A stretch of DNA of 6,602 nucleotides, taken from NCBI GenBank assembly GCA_903909415.1, contig CAIVVS010000017.1:1-6602 (forward strand), given 5' to 3'. The notes beneath the pieces were generated by a model. The model was not told the origin of the DNA. It was given only the letters and a program-made list of their open reading frames with translations, and did not search any database. Source of the DNA: an uncultured Pseudomonadota bacterium (GTDB lineage Bacteria; Pseudomonadota; Gammaproteobacteria; Burkholderiales; SG8-39). Position numbers and translations under genes: made by a program. Positions 6,365 through 6,602 of this stretch are shown one piece after another (position 1 is the stretch's first letter; each line of letters starts with the position of its first letter).

Positions 6365-6602
6365 TCAGGCACCGCCGAGGTAGGCTTCGCGCACCGCGTC
6401 GTCGTCTGCCAGTGACGCAGCGTCGCCCTCGCGGACGACCTTGCCGGACTCGATGACATAACCCCTGTCGGCCACGCGAAGCGCCATGCGGGCGTTCTGT
6501 TCGGCGAGCAGCACGGTGGTGCCGGCCGCGTGCAGCCGCTGGATGGTCGCGAAGATTTCGGCCACCACCAGCGGGGCCAGCCCCATCGACGGTTCGTCGA
6601 GC
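6365..6602 (-). CDS. livF: LivF-type ABC transporter ATP-binding protein (C-terminal part; 5' end beyond window)
   Basis: The last 78 residues of an ABC ATPase whose start lies past base 6602. Seen: the Walker B end and D-loop LDEPSMGLAP, then VLLAEQNARMALRVADRGYVIESG. The Gln in the EQN segment, where many ABC ATPases have the H-loop His, is characteristic of LivF subunits of the branched-chain/hydrophobic amino acid uptake (HAAT) family. The protein ends REAYLGGA, another common LivF ending. Known: LivF pairs with LivG and the permeases LivH and LivM at the inner membrane, importing branched-chain amino acids or, in relatives, urea and short amides, with a periplasmic binding protein. Those genes should lie to the right of the window. 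The translated length in view covers only about a third of a LivF. Confidence 0.9.
   Translation of the reverse strand, partial: LDEPSMGLAPLVVAEIFATIQRLHAAGTTVLLAEQNARMALRVADRGYVIESGKVVREGDAASLADDDAVREAYLGGA

Noticed and set aside
4918..6459. Minus-strand 513-codon open frame overlapping the amidase in another frame
   Set aside because: The amidase frame contains the full catalytic triad at the right spacing. The alternative is Arg/Gly/Pro-rich, without motifs, and extends over the end of livF.

Overview
The window is a GC-rich stretch in which every gene I can support lies on the minus strand. It reads, in transcription order from the right edge: livF (partial), an amidase, a D,D-carboxypeptidase (dacA/dacC), a D-amino acid aminotransferase (dat), a ybeD/DUF493 gene, lipB, and a carbamoyltransferase of the NodU/CmcH/TobZ family that runs off the left edge. 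The order dac, dat, ybeD, lipB is familiar from betaproteobacterial genomes. Together with the base composition and protein sequences, this suggests a betaproteobacterium (Burkholderiales or Rhodocyclales type). That placement is inference from gene order, not from a marker gene.

Right part (4977-6602): the C-terminal end of a LivF-type ABC ATPase is followed after 2 bases by a complete amidase-signature hydrolase with an intact Lys-cisSer-Ser triad. They look like the end of a transport-and-hydrolysis operon for a nitrogenous compound. An 87-base gap follows. It holds an extended -10 promoter (TGATATAAT) pointing at the carboxypeptidase gene and no convincing terminator.

Middle part (1777-4889): a secreted penicillin-binding-protein-5-like carboxypeptidase, a D-alanine-type aminotransferase, a small ACT-like YbeD protein and the octanoyltransferase LipB form a compact cluster. 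dat overlaps ybeD by 8 bases and ybeD probably overlaps lipB by 4. The first two genes join periplasmic release of D-Ala from peptidoglycan to cytoplasmic transamination of D-amino acids. The last two belong to the lipoate-synthesis neighbourhood.

Left part (1-1754): 22 bases after lipB, where lipA would normally be expected, there is instead a carbamoyltransferase beginning at a TTG codon. Its 584 visible residues contain all the family hallmarks. Only the extreme C-terminus is missing.

I found no RNA genes, mobile elements, CRISPR arrays or long repeats, and no intergenic stretch over 300 bases. Most of the window is a conserved housekeeping cluster. Its less ordinary points are the carbamoyltransferase in the lipA slot, the short Shine-Dalgarno-poor leader of the carboxypeptidase gene, and the uncertain N-terminus of LipB.
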